Both the position numbers and the translations under genes were made by a program. From Terriglobia bacterium (lineage in GTDB: Bacteria > Acidobacteriota > Terriglobia > Terriglobales > Acidobacteriaceae), in contig JAIQFZ010000062.1 in the NCBI GenBank assembly GCA_020073015.1, positions 1-35,109 on the forward strand: a DNA stretch of 35,109 bases. Direction: 5' to 3'. The notes under the pieces are model-generated. The model worked only from the letters and a program-made list of their open reading frames with translations, had not been told where the DNA came from and did not search any database. Every line of letters starts with the position of its first letter. Position 1 is the stretch's first letter. Below are positions 1 to 7,761 of the stretch, one piece after another.

Positions 1-126
1 ATCGGCACCTACATCGACCGCCACAACGAAAGCCCGAAACCGTTTATCTGGACCGCCAGCGCTGCCGACATCCTGGAAAAAGTGAAACGCGCTCGCCGCA
101 CCCTCAATAAACGTCAATCTGCATGA
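1..126 (+). CDS. IS630-type transposase, C-terminal fragment (cut by window edge)
   Basis: Frame 1 is open from the first base to a TGA at 124-126 and encodes 41 residues starting IGTYIDRHNESPKPFIWTAS. The pattern Y-I-D-x-H-N-x-x-P-K-P-F-x-W-T followed by a basic helix (ADILEKVKRARRTL) is the characteristic C-terminal end of IS630-family DDE transposases. Transposases of this family cut and paste the element at TA targets. Only the tail is visible, so whether the element is intact cannot be judged. I could not identify a convincing terminal inverted repeat in the 89 bases that follow. Confidence 0.72.
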   Translation: MGTYIDRHNESPKPFIWTASAADILEKVKRARRTLNKRQSA

Positions 127-215
127 CGCACTACACTAGGAGGGAACCCACTTCTTCGAAGTCGTGACGGGTTGGCCGGTTGGCGTGCTAGCATTTTCGT
201 GGGAAGGACTCCTCT

Positions 216-2198
216 GTGAAGCGCTGGCTCCGTATCAGTACCGTGGTTTTGAGTCTGCTGGTTACTGCCTTTCATTCCCGCCTGGCCTTTGCCTCCGATG
301 AACCAAAGTGGGTTGAAGTGCACTCCGCGCATTTCTCTGTGATTACGGATGCAGGAGACAAGAAGGGGCGCGAGGTTGCTCTGCGGATGGAGCAGATGCG
401 AGCCGTGTTTGGGCTACTGCTACAGAAGGACAAGCTGAAGATGCCGGTGCCGGTCACGGTGGTGGCACTGAAGAGCGATAAGCAGTACGGCATGGTTGCG
501 CCCGGCAAGCAGAGTATGGGGGGCGGAGTCTACGTGCCGGGGTCGGATCGGATCTACATCGTGCTGAACCTGTTTGCGACCGATCCGTGGCGGACGGTGG
601 CGCATCCGCTGGGGCACTATTTTCTGAATTACAACTATCCGCCCGCGCAGGGATGGTTTGACGAAGGGTTGGCGGAGTATTTCGGGTCGATCCAGATCGG
701 CAGCAAGCAGGTGGAGATGGGCGGTGATCCAGAACTTGCGCCGGAATGGCATGAGGACATCTTCGACGAAATGCGGCGCGATCCGAAGACGCCGCAATCG
801 CTCACGCAGTTGCTGAGTTCGCCGGTGTGGCTCTCGATGTTGGACCTGTTCAAGATGAAGCACGACGGTTCGGGGGCGCGTGAGGGGACGCACAACACAC
901 TCTATTACGCGCAATCGTGGATGGTGATTCACTACCTGGTGAACATGAACAAAATGCCGGAGACGGGCACGTACTTCGATCTGGTGCTGAACCAGAAGGT
1001 GCCGGTCGAGAAGGCGATGGTCGAGGCCTTCGATCTGTCTCCGGCCCAGTTCGAAGAGGCGGTCAAAACGTATTTCAAATCGCTGAGCGGGTTGGGCGTC
1101 GCGCTGGATCAATCGAAGAAACCGGTGGTAGATCCGATGAACAATCCGCAGCCCGTTCATTTCAACGTGCCGTTTGACGCGGATGAGGTTGGGGTCGCGG
1201 TGAATTCGGTACCGGACGCGGAGGTGCGGGCAGTGATCGGCGACATTATGGCGCGTGTGCCCGAGCATCACGACCAGGCGATCCACGACCTGCAACAACT
1301 GGTGGCGGATCCGAAAGACAACGAGGCAGCGCATCGCGGACTGGCCTGGGATCATGTGCAGCGGAAGCGGTTTGACGCGGCGGCGGATGAATTGGAGAAG
1401 GCGGCCGACTTGAATGGGCGGGATCCGTGGATTTGGTACTACCGGTCGGTGCTCAAGTATCGGCAAGCGCAGGCGGCGCGTCAGGAAATGCAGGGCTTGG
1501 CAAACATGATGCAGGATCTGCGGGCGGTGACAGATTGGTACCCGGATCTGGCCGACGCTTACAACATGCTGGGCATGGCGCGTATCGAGGGTGGCGGGAT
1601 CAATTCGGCGCTGGAAGCGCAGCGGCAGGCGATTGCGCTAGCGCCGCGGAATGTCGAGTACCAGTTCAATCTTGGGCAGATTTATGTGGCAGGGAAGAAG
1701 TGGGACGAGGCGCGCGAAACGTTCAACCGGTTGAAGGCGGGAACCGATCCGCGGGCGGCGGCTGCGGCGAGGCAGCAGTTGGATGATCTGGCGACGCTGC
1801 AGAGGTATGGGATCCGTCCGCAACGGGCGGGGGAAGTGCAGGCTCCAGCAGGTGCGGCGAGCACGCCTGCGGCGGGCGCAGGAGGGACGGCTGAGTCGGC
1901 GGACGACGAAGATACGACTGCGACTCCGAAGCCGGCGCCTGTGAAGCCCGGGACCACCGGGCCGGTGCAGTTTTTGAAGGGGAAAATCGTGCGCAGTGAC
2001 TGCTCGAAGCCACCCGAGGCGATCGTGACCGTGTTGAGCGGGATGAAGACTTACAAGATGCATGCGTCCGATTACAAGTCGCTGCTGGTGATTGGAGAGG
2101 ATCAGTTTTCGTGCGAGTGGAAAAATCGGGCGGCGGCAGTGAATTACCGGCCGGTGGGGAAGGACGGGGGGGAATTGGTGTCGGTGGAGGTGGAGTAA
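216..2198 (+). CDS. Exported peptidase-MA-like protein with TPR repeats and a degenerate zinc motif
   Basis: 660 residues with a GTG start at 216 and a GGGAAGGA ribosome site at 201-208. Residues 1-26 form a signal peptide ending AFA. Residues about 30-300 resemble the gluzincin 'peptidase MA' fold: a strand-rich start (WVEVHSAHFSVITD), then H130-P-L-G-H134 and W147-F-D-E-G-L-A-E-Y. In this family the helix normally reads HExxH, with the Glu of EGLAEY as third zinc ligand. Here the catalytic Glu is Pro, so hydrolytic activity is doubtful. Two TPR-like blocks follow (about 365-410 and 445-510), then an Ala/Pro/Gly linker (about 545-590) and a short C-terminal beta domain. It probably acts in the periplasm or at the cell surface; the substrate is unknown. 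It stands alone between an IS relic and a pseudogene. Confidence 0.8.
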   Translation: MKRWLRISTVVLSLLVTAFHSRLAFASDEPKWVEVHSAHFSVITDAGDKKGREVALRMEQMRAVFGLLLQKDKLKMPVPVTVVALKSDKQYGMVAPGKQSMGGGVYVPGSDRIYIVLNLFATDPWRTVAHPLGHYFLNYNYPPAQGWFDEGLAEYFGSIQIGSKQVEMGGDPELAPEWHEDIFDEMRRDPKTPQSLTQLLSSPVWLSMLDLFKMKHDGSGAREGTHNTLYYAQSWMVIHYLVNMNKMPETGTYFDLVLNQKVPVEKAMVEAFDLSPAQFEEAVKTYFKSLSGLGVALDQSKKPVVDPMNNPQPVHFNVPFDADEVGVAVNSVPDAEVRAVIGDIMARVPEHHDQAIHDLQQLVADPKDNEAAHRGLAWDHVQRKRFDAAADELEKAADLNGRDPWIWYYRSVLKYRQAQAARQEMQGLANMMQDLRAVTDWYPDLADAYNMLGMARIEGGGINSALEAQRQAIALAPRNVEYQFNLGQIYVAGKKWDEARETFNRLKAGTDPRAAAAARQQLDDLATLQRYGIRPQRAGEVQAPAGAASTPAAGAGGTAESADDEDTTATPKPAPVKPGTTGPVQFLKGKIVRSDCSKPPEAIVTVLSGMKTYKMHASDYKSLLVIGEDQFSCEWKNRAAAVNYRPVGKDGGELVSVEVE

Positions 2199-2225
2199 GG
2201 AGCGAGTTCAGTGGGCTGGCCGAGC

Positions 2226-2282
2226 ACAAGGTCCCTCGACTCGTGCTTAGTCGCTTCGCTCCTGCGCCCTTCGCTCGGGATG
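2226..2282. repeat. Intergenic repeat-like sequence abutting truncated fah
   Basis: The stretch CAAGGTCCCTCGACTCG..., TCGCTTCGCTCCTGCGCC and TTCGCTCGGGATGA has the look of the dispersed 'TCGACTCGTGCTxxGTCGCTTCGCTCC...CTCGGGATGA' intergenic repeats I associate with acidobacterial genomes. That is recollection, not a search. It runs directly into the first fah-like codons, so it may mark the recombination point that removed the fah 5' half. No second copy was seen in this window. Confidence 0.4.
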
Positions 2283-3160
2283 AATGTAGGGAAACTGTTT
2301 CGACCAGATAATCCGCTGCTACCAAATTACAAATACATTTCGATCGGCTACCACGGACGGGCTTCCTCGCTGGTCCCGAGCGGGGCGGCGGTGCGACGGC
2401 CGTGCGGCCAGACACGCGACGGCGATGCCGAGCCGTGTTTTGGACCGAGCAACGCGCTGGACTACGAACTGGAAGTGGGTTCTTTGTGAGTGTGGGCAAC
2501 TCGCTGGGCGAGGCGATCGCAATCGGCGTGGCTGAAGAACACGTCTTTGGTATTTGCCTGGTGAATGACTGGTCCGCGCGCGACATGCAGGCTTGGGAAT
2601 ATCAGCCGCTGGGGCCGTTTCTGGCAAAAAGCTTTGCGACGACGTTGTCGCCGTGGGTAGTGACCCTGGAGGCGATGGCTCCGTTTCGGACGCGAGCCTT
2701 TGCGCGGGCGGAGGGCGATCCGGCGCCATTGCCGTATCTGCTTGACCCCAGCGATCAGGAGTACGGTGGACTTGACTTACGACTAGAAGTTTTTCTGTCG
2801 TCCGCGCGAATGAGGGAAGCCGGGGTGGCTCCTGCGTGTTTGAGCCAATCTAATTTTCGCGACCTGTATTGGACGATGGCGCAGATGCTGACGCATCACG
2901 CGAGCAATGGCTGCAGTCTGAGGCCGGGTGACTTGCTGGCGAGCGGAACCGTGTCGGGCCCGGCGAAGGATGCGCGCGGGTGCTTGCTGGAGCTTACTTC
3001 GCGGGGTAAGGATCCACTTTCACTGCCGACCGGCGAGCAGCGAAGGTTCCTCGAAGATGGCGACGAAGTGGCTCTGCGCGGATTCTGTGAGCGCGACGGT
3101 TTCCGGAGGATCGGGCTGGGCGATTGTGGCGGAGTGGTGGTGCCGGCGAAGAGGGATTGA
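2280..3160 (+). pseudogene. Fumarylacetoacetase relic: 5'-truncated and frameshifted
   Basis: Fumarylacetoacetase (FAH) cleaves fumarylacetoacetate in tyrosine/homogentisate breakdown. Similarity starts at MNVGKLFRPDNPLLPN, equivalent to about residue 136 of mammalian FAH. The SH3-like N-domain, metal ligand Asp126 and catalytic His133 are therefore missing. Remaining hallmarks are YHGRASSLVPSG, LDYELEVG (two metal-ligand Glu), VNDWSARDMQAWEYQPLGPF, LTHHASNGCSLRPGDLLASGT and DGDEV. At 2478-2480 one base is missing: the upstream frame reads V-G-S-L-stop (TGA 2487-2489). Shifting after GG restores FFVSVGNSLGE, the expected GFFVxxGNxLG. Two independent lesions make this a pseudogene rather than a start-site problem. 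A TCCCTTC/GAAGGGA hairpin follows at 3178-3196. Confidence 0.88.
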
Positions 3161-3177
3161 ATCATGGCTGAAGACGT

Positions 3178-3196
3178 TCCCTTCACCAGGAAGGGA
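3178..3196. terminator. Stem-loop after the fah relic
   Basis: TCCCTTC, loop ACCAG, GAAGGGA form a perfect 7-bp stem 17 bases after the fah stop. There is no T-run, so it could be a Rho-independent-like pause or a relic. A second weaker hairpin, AGCCGCC-AGGA-GGTGGCT (3239-3256, one G-U pair), follows and precedes ATTTTT. Confidence 0.35.
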
Positions 3197-3330
3197 GGGT
3201 AACCCGAGAGCTAAGCCCAGATTTCTTGTCTGTGACAAAGCCGCCAGGAGGTGGCTAAAACGATTTTTCAGGTTACAGTAGGAAATTGCCCGAGCAACGG
3301 GTAGTCTTGTCGCGGAGGAAACAGAGGCCC

Positions 3331-4863
3331 ATGCCTGTTGTCAACCCGAACGTCTCACCCAGCGCTGTCTCGACGCCAGACTCCGGTTCTACCTACAGAG
3401 TTGCTCTGATGGTGGTCACGTCCCTGTTTTTCATGTGGGGTTTTCTCACCTGCTTGAACGACATACTGGTTCCCCACCTGAAGGCGATCTTCGATTTGAG
3501 CTACAAGAAAGTGATGCTCATCCAGTTTGCTTTTTTCTCGGCATACTTCGTGTTTTCGATTCCTTCGTCCAAGATCGTCGATTGGATGGGATATCAGAAG
3601 ACCATGGTGGTTGGCCTGTTCACCATGGGGCTGGGTGCGTTGTTGTTTATTCCTGCTGCCAGCGTGCCTTCGTATCCTCTTTTCCTGATGGCGTTAATCG
3701 TGCTGGCTGCGGGAATTACAGCATTACAGGTCGCGGCTAATCCGTACGTCAGCGTGCTGGGGCGCCCCGAGACGGCCTCCAGCCGCCTGAACCTGACCCA
3801 GGCATTCAACTCCTTAGGAACATTCATCGCTCCGTGGTTCGGCCTCCTGATTCTAAGCGGCGTCGCCTTGGGTGCGGCGGAGATGCGTCAACTCGCGCCG
3901 GATGCGCTGCACGTGTACCGTGTGCACGAAGCGGCTACCGTCAAAGGGCCCTACTTTGGACTTGCGCTCGCGCTCTTTTTGCTCGGAATTATCATAGCGG
4001 TCATTAAGCTCCCCGCCATCCCTGGTGCCGTACACCACAAAGGCGATGTACCGGCAGGTATGCCATCCAGCATTTGGAAGTATCGCCACCTGGTACTCGG
4101 CGCGGTTGCGATTTTCGTTTACGTAGGAGGAGAGGTTTCGATCGGAAGCTTTCTGGTCAACTACTTCAGCCAGCCTGACATCGGTAACCTGATCCCACAG
4201 GAGGGAGCAAAGCTGGTTTCCTTCTACTGGGGAGGTGCGATGGTGGGGCGCTTCATCGGCTCGGCCGTACTGCACGGCCTCAAAACACTCCATGCCGGTT
4301 TTTCCTTCATCATCGCTGCGCTTCTCCTGACCATTTCATTCCTCGCGGGTGGTCACACGCTAGCCGGCTCACAGTCTGGCATCGCTGGTGTTTTGCCTTT
4401 CGTCCTGGCGCGGCTCGTGCAGGCGCGTCCGCTCATCGGCTTGTGCACGATCGCACTTGGCATCCTGCTGGCAGTCTCGCTGCTGAAAGGGGGGCGTGCG
4501 GTGGTGCAGACCGGCCATCTGCTTGGCCTGTGCGCCGTGAGCTCCGCTCTGCTCGTCAGTACCTCGATGTTAAGCAGCGGATACGTGGCCATGTGGAGCA
4601 TCATTCTCGTCGGCTTCTTTAACTCCATCATGTTCCCCAGCATATTTACGCTGGGTATCGCGGAACTGGGGCCACTGACCGGCGATGGCTCGGGCCTTCT
4701 CGTGATGGCGATCGTGGGTGGCGCGCTAATCCCGCTGCTGCAGGGTGCCATAGCGGACAGCATCGGCATCCACCACGCGTTCTTACTTCCAGTCCTGTGC
4801 TACGCGTATATCGTGTTCTACGCGTTCTGGGGTTCTAAGCCTAAGTTGGCGCCGGCGAAGTAG
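3331..4863 (+). CDS. FucP/GluP-type MFS sugar permease
   Basis: Inner-membrane proton-coupled sugar importer of the fucose/glucose-galactose permease branch of the major facilitator superfamily. The start chosen is ATG 3331 (510 residues), with GGAGGAA at 3314-3320; the frame is open further up to a TTG at 3286, but that start lacks a ribosome site. Family signatures in the first half are FFMWGFLTCLNDILVPHLK, the GYQKTM loop and AANPYVSVLGRPETASSRLNLTQAFNSLGT. About 12 hydrophobic segments are visible. Length is somewhat above E. coli FucP (438), with extra loops around residues 200-260 and 370-410. It is followed after 16 bases by a ROK sugar kinase, so uptake and phosphorylation of one hexose (glucose, galactose, fucose or an amino sugar) are probably coupled. 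The exact sugar cannot be read from sequence. Confidence 0.9.
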   Translation: MPVVNPNVSPSAVSTPDSGSTYRVALMVVTSLFFMWGFLTCLNDILVPHLKAIFDLSYKKVMLIQFAFFSAYFVFSIPSSKIVDWMGYQKTMVVGLFTMGLGALLFIPAASVPSYPLFLMALIVLAAGITALQVAANPYVSVLGRPETASSRLNLTQAFNSLGTFIAPWFGLLILSGVALGAAEMRQLAPDALHVYRVHEAATVKGPYFGLALALFLLGIIIAVIKLPAIPGAVHHKGDVPAGMPSSIWKYRHLVLGAVAIFVYVGGEVSIGSFLVNYFSQPDIGNLIPQEGAKLVSFYWGGAMVGRFIGSAVLHGLKTLHAGFSFIIAALLLTISFLAGGHTLAGSQSGIAGVLPFVLARLVQARPLIGLCTIALGILLAVSLLKGGRAVVQTGHLLGLCAVSSALLVSTSMLSSGYVAMWSIILVGFFNSIMFPSIFTLGIAELGPLTGDGSGLLVMAIVGGALIPLLQGAIADSIGIHHAFLLPVLCYAYIVFYAFWGSKPKLAPAK

Positions 4864-4879
4864 AGGGCGGGGCACAGAG

Positions 4880-5884
4880 ATGTCTCCAGGCTCAACGCGC
4901 GCAGCTGTGGTCATCGGCGTGGATATAGGAGGGACCAAAGTTGCCGCCGGTCTGGTGCGAGCAACCGGGGAGATCCTGTTCCACACGCGGCAACCGATGG
5001 TCGCCCACGACTGTGCCGAAAGTGGCCTGGCCGCCGTCAAAGACGCGATCCAATCGGTGGCATCCCAAGCCGCTGACTCCGGCAATCTGCAGAGTCCAAT
5101 TGAAGGAATCGGACTCTGCGCTCCCGGACCGCTCGATCCGAAGACCGGAGTGGTGCTCAACCCGCCGAATCTGCCCTGCTGGAGAAATTTTCCGCTGGGA
5201 GCGGAGATCGCGAAAATCTATCGAGTACGCGTCAGGGTCGAAAACGACGCCAACGCCGCGGGGTTGGCGGAAACGCTGTGGGGAGCCGGACGCGGCTATC
5301 GCAATGTGTTCTACGTTACCGTTGGCACCGGCATCGGAACCGCGATCGTGTTGGACGGCCACATCTATGGTGGACGCACGGGCGCGGCCGCCGAAGGCGG
5401 ACACGTAAGCATCGATTACCACGGCCCGCGCTGCGGGTGCGGGAAGCGCGGCTGTGTCGAAGCTCTGGCCTCAGGGCCCGCGATTGCGCGCAGAGCGCGT
5501 ACCAAACTTGAGGCCGGCAGCCGTTCCCATCTGCGGGATCTGGCAGGCGGGAAACTGGAACTCGTGACATGTGCGATGGTCGGTCAGGCACATGCAGAGG
5601 GAGATCCGCTCGCCGCCGAGGTACTGCATGAGACGGTGGAGCTTTTCGCGTTCTGGTTGGGGAACATCGTCGACCTTCTGGAACCCGACATCATGATCGT
5701 GGGTGGCGGGGTATCGTCCATGCTGACTCCCTTCTTTGGGGAAATTCAGGATCGTCTCGTGGAGTTTTGCTTAAACCACCGATGCCGTGAGATTCCGCTG
5801 GTGCCGGCGCGCTATGGCGAAGATGCCGGTGTGGCGGGCGGGGCCGCGCTGTGCTTTGAGGGCGCCCAGTCAAGCGCTGTCTAG
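4880..5884 (+). CDS. ROK-family sugar kinase
   Basis: 334 residues; a cytoplasmic ATP-dependent hexose kinase (glucokinase, fructokinase or amino-sugar kinase type). The ATP phosphate-binding motif GVDIGGTK lies at residues 13-20. E121-N-D-A-N-A-A carries the catalytic Asp. E172-G-G-H175 is the sugar/zinc-binding ROK signature, followed by GPRCGCGKRGCVE, whose three Cys plus His175 bind structural zinc. There is no N-terminal helix-turn-helix, so it is a kinase and not a NagC-like repressor. It lies 16 bases after the FucP-like permease and is very likely co-transcribed with it. Its stop overlaps the stop of the convergent CRTAC1-like gene in the shared CTAG at 5881-5884. Confidence 0.9.
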   Translation: MSPGSTRAAVVIGVDIGGTKVAAGLVRATGEILFHTRQPMVAHDCAESGLAAVKDAIQSVASQAADSGNLQSPIEGIGLCAPGPLDPKTGVVLNPPNLPCWRNFPLGAEIAKIYRVRVRVENDANAAGLAETLWGAGRGYRNVFYVTVGTGIGTAIVLDGHIYGGRTGAAAEGGHVSIDYHGPRCGCGKRGCVEALASGPAIARRARTKLEAGSRSHLRDLAGGKLELVTCAMVGQAHAEGDPLAAEVLHETVELFAFWLGNIVDLLEPDIMIVGGGVSSMLTPFFGEIQDRLVEFCLNHRCREIPLVPARYGEDAGVAGGAALCFEGAQSSAV

Positions 5885-7686
5885 GGGGCTGGTTTGCTGG
5901 TTTTCAGTTTCGGCCTGACCTGCTCCGGCGGAACAGTTCCTTTTCCTTCCAGAACCGAATAGAAAGTGTCAGCGGCGAGGTTGTTCAGAATTTCTGTTGC
6001 GCCGGACGGCCAGCGGATCTCGATGCTCTCCACCTTGGTGGCCGATCCCAAGCCGAAGTGCACGCGGAAATCGTTCTGCGAAAGATAACTACCGCCGCTG
6101 CGGATTTCTTCGGTCTGCGTCATACCTCCGGCAACGATCTTCAACCGGGCGCCGATGGCGAGGCGATTACTGTTTGTGCCCGCGAGTTCAAAGCTGATCC
6201 AATGCCGGTTCGCGATCCCGCGGTTTCTCAGGATCATCGGACTGCCTTCCAGATCCTCAATCACGACATCCACGTTGCCGTCGTTGAAAAGGTCGCCGGC
6301 GGCCAGACCACGGGAAACGCGGTTCTCCAGCAGAGCAGGGCCCGCCTGATCGCTGGCATCGCAGAATGTGCCGTCCTTCTGATTGAGGTGCAGGAATTTG
6401 GGCTGGCGAAACCCGTGTGCGGAAGGCAAACTCTCGGCTTGCGGATACACGTGCCCAGTCACGAGGATCAGGTCGAGCCAGCCATCGTTATCGAAGTCCA
6501 CGAACGCATCGCCCCACTTCACCAGGAGAATCGAAGGCAATCCGGTGCCGGACTTGTAGCCGACATCTTCGAAGGTCCAGTTGCCATCATTGCGGTAGAG
6601 AGGAGAGTAATCGAAAGAGAAATCGGTGACGTACAGGGAAGGCCGCCCGGTGTGCAGGTAATCACCAAGGGCGGTCCCCATCGACGCCTGTTCGCCGCCG
6701 TCTTCGCTGAGCGCGGTTCCCGACTCAAGACCGATCTCCTTGAACTTGCCTTTGCCGTCGTTGCGGTAGAGGTAGTTGGGAGTGGAATCGTTCGCGATAT
6801 AGATGTCGGGGCGTCCGGTGTTGTTGAAGTCGGCCCAGACCACGCTGAGACCGTAGTATCCGGCTGCGTCATCCACTCCTGCGCTCTTGGAAACATTCGT
6901 GAATGTGCCGTCGCCGTTGTTGTGAAACAGGGAGTCACCGGATCCTCGAAGCCCGCGGGGGCCGCACTGCACATCGATGCCCATGTATTTACATGTTGGA
7001 ACGCTGCCAAACTCGGGAGGATGCTCGAGGTCAAACTCGGTGTAGTTGGCGACCATCAGATCGACGAAGCCGTCGCCGTCATAGTCGGCAAAGGCCGCGC
7101 CGGTGGACCAGCGGCCGTCGGCCACTCCCGCCTTCGCGGTGACATCGGTGAAGGTCCCGTCACCGTTATTGCGATAAAGAACATTGCCGCGGAGACAGGT
7201 GATATAGAGATCGGGCCAGCCGTCGTTATTGTAGTCGGCCACCGCCCCGCCCATCGCAAAGCATGGCGTCGCAATGCCCGCTTTGTCGGTCACGTCGGTA
7301 AATGTGCCATCGTGATTGTTGTGGTAGAGGGCGCCGCGGGCCTTCTCTCCTTTGAGGGCCATCGCGATGGTCGGGGCATTCGTGAAATAGATATCGAGCC
7401 AGCCATCGCGGTCATAGTCGAGCAGGAGCACCCCGCCGCTCATCGACTCGGGGATGTAGCGGGCTTCGGGAGCAAAAGTGTGGCGGAACCGAATCCCGGC
7501 TTTTTCGGTGACGTCTTCGAGTTGCGGAACTGGGCGATCGTGGCACTTGGTGACCTTCAGGCCAGCGGGTGGGGCCGCACCTTGAGCAACTCCCTGGGCG
7601 AAGGTCTGGTGAGGCCAGGTGAGGCTGGCAATGAGCAGAACGCGCGTCAACAGACTGCAGAAACGCGAGGGCGTTCCAGACGTCAT
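5881..7686 (-). CDS. Exported CRTAC1-type FG-GAP/VCBS repeat protein with ASPIC/UnbV domain
   Basis: 601 residues from ATG 7686, which gives a clean signal peptide (SLLTRVLLIASLTWPHQTFAQ). The frame also permits a TTG start at 7719; neither has a clear ribosome site. The body is a run of FG-GAP/VCBS blades, each with a calcium-type loop: DYDRDGWLDIYF, DYNNDGWPDLYI, DYDGDGFVDLMV, DFNNTGRPDIYI and DFDNDGWLDLIL, consistent with a seven-bladed beta-propeller. The C-terminus is the ASPIC/UnbV domain (NRLAIGARLKIVAGG ... HFGLGSATKVESIEIRWPSG). These secreted proteins are common in Acidobacteriota and Planctomycetota; adhesion or ligand binding is inferred, and the molecular role is unknown. Confidence 0.9.
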   Translation of the reverse strand: MTSGTPSRFCSLLTRVLLIASLTWPHQTFAQGVAQGAAPPAGLKVTKCHDRPVPQLEDVTEKAGIRFRHTFAPEARYIPESMSGGVLLLDYDRDGWLDIYFTNAPTIAMALKGEKARGALYHNNHDGTFTDVTDKAGIATPCFAMGGAVADYNNDGWPDLYITCLRGNVLYRNNGDGTFTDVTAKAGVADGRWSTGAAFADYDGDGFVDLMVANYTEFDLEHPPEFGSVPTCKYMGIDVQCGPRGLRGSGDSLFHNNGDGTFTNVSKSAGVDDAAGYYGLSVVWADFNNTGRPDIYIANDSTPNYLYRNDGKGKFKEIGLESGTALSEDGGEQASMGTALGDYLHTGRPSLYVTDFSFDYSPLYRNDGNWTFEDVGYKSGTGLPSILLVKWGDAFVDFDNDGWLDLILVTGHVYPQAESLPSAHGFRQPKFLHLNQKDGTFCDASDQAGPALLENRVSRGLAAGDLFNDGNVDVVIEDLEGSPMILRNRGIANRHWISFELAGTNSNRLAIGARLKIVAGGMTQTEEIRSGGSYLSQNDFRVHFGLGSATKVESIEIRWPSGATEILNNLAADTFYSVLEGKGTVPPEQVRPKLKTSKPAP

Positions 7687-7761
7687 TTGCAGGCTCAGTT
7701 GTCTTTGGGGGCTACGCAAGTGGCCATTCTAACGCTTCAGTAGGCGCACGCGATGCTCGCG

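Noticed and set aside
3286-3330. TTG 3286 as start of the FucP-like permease
   Set aside because: ATG 3331 has a strong GGAGGAA site, while the upstream start has none and adds a basic, non-conserved segment.
6058-7743. 561-residue open frame antisense to the CRTAC1-like gene
   Set aside because: It mirrors the codon periodicity of the real gene, has no domain or signal, and the opposite strand carries clear FG-GAP and ASPIC/UnbV motifs.
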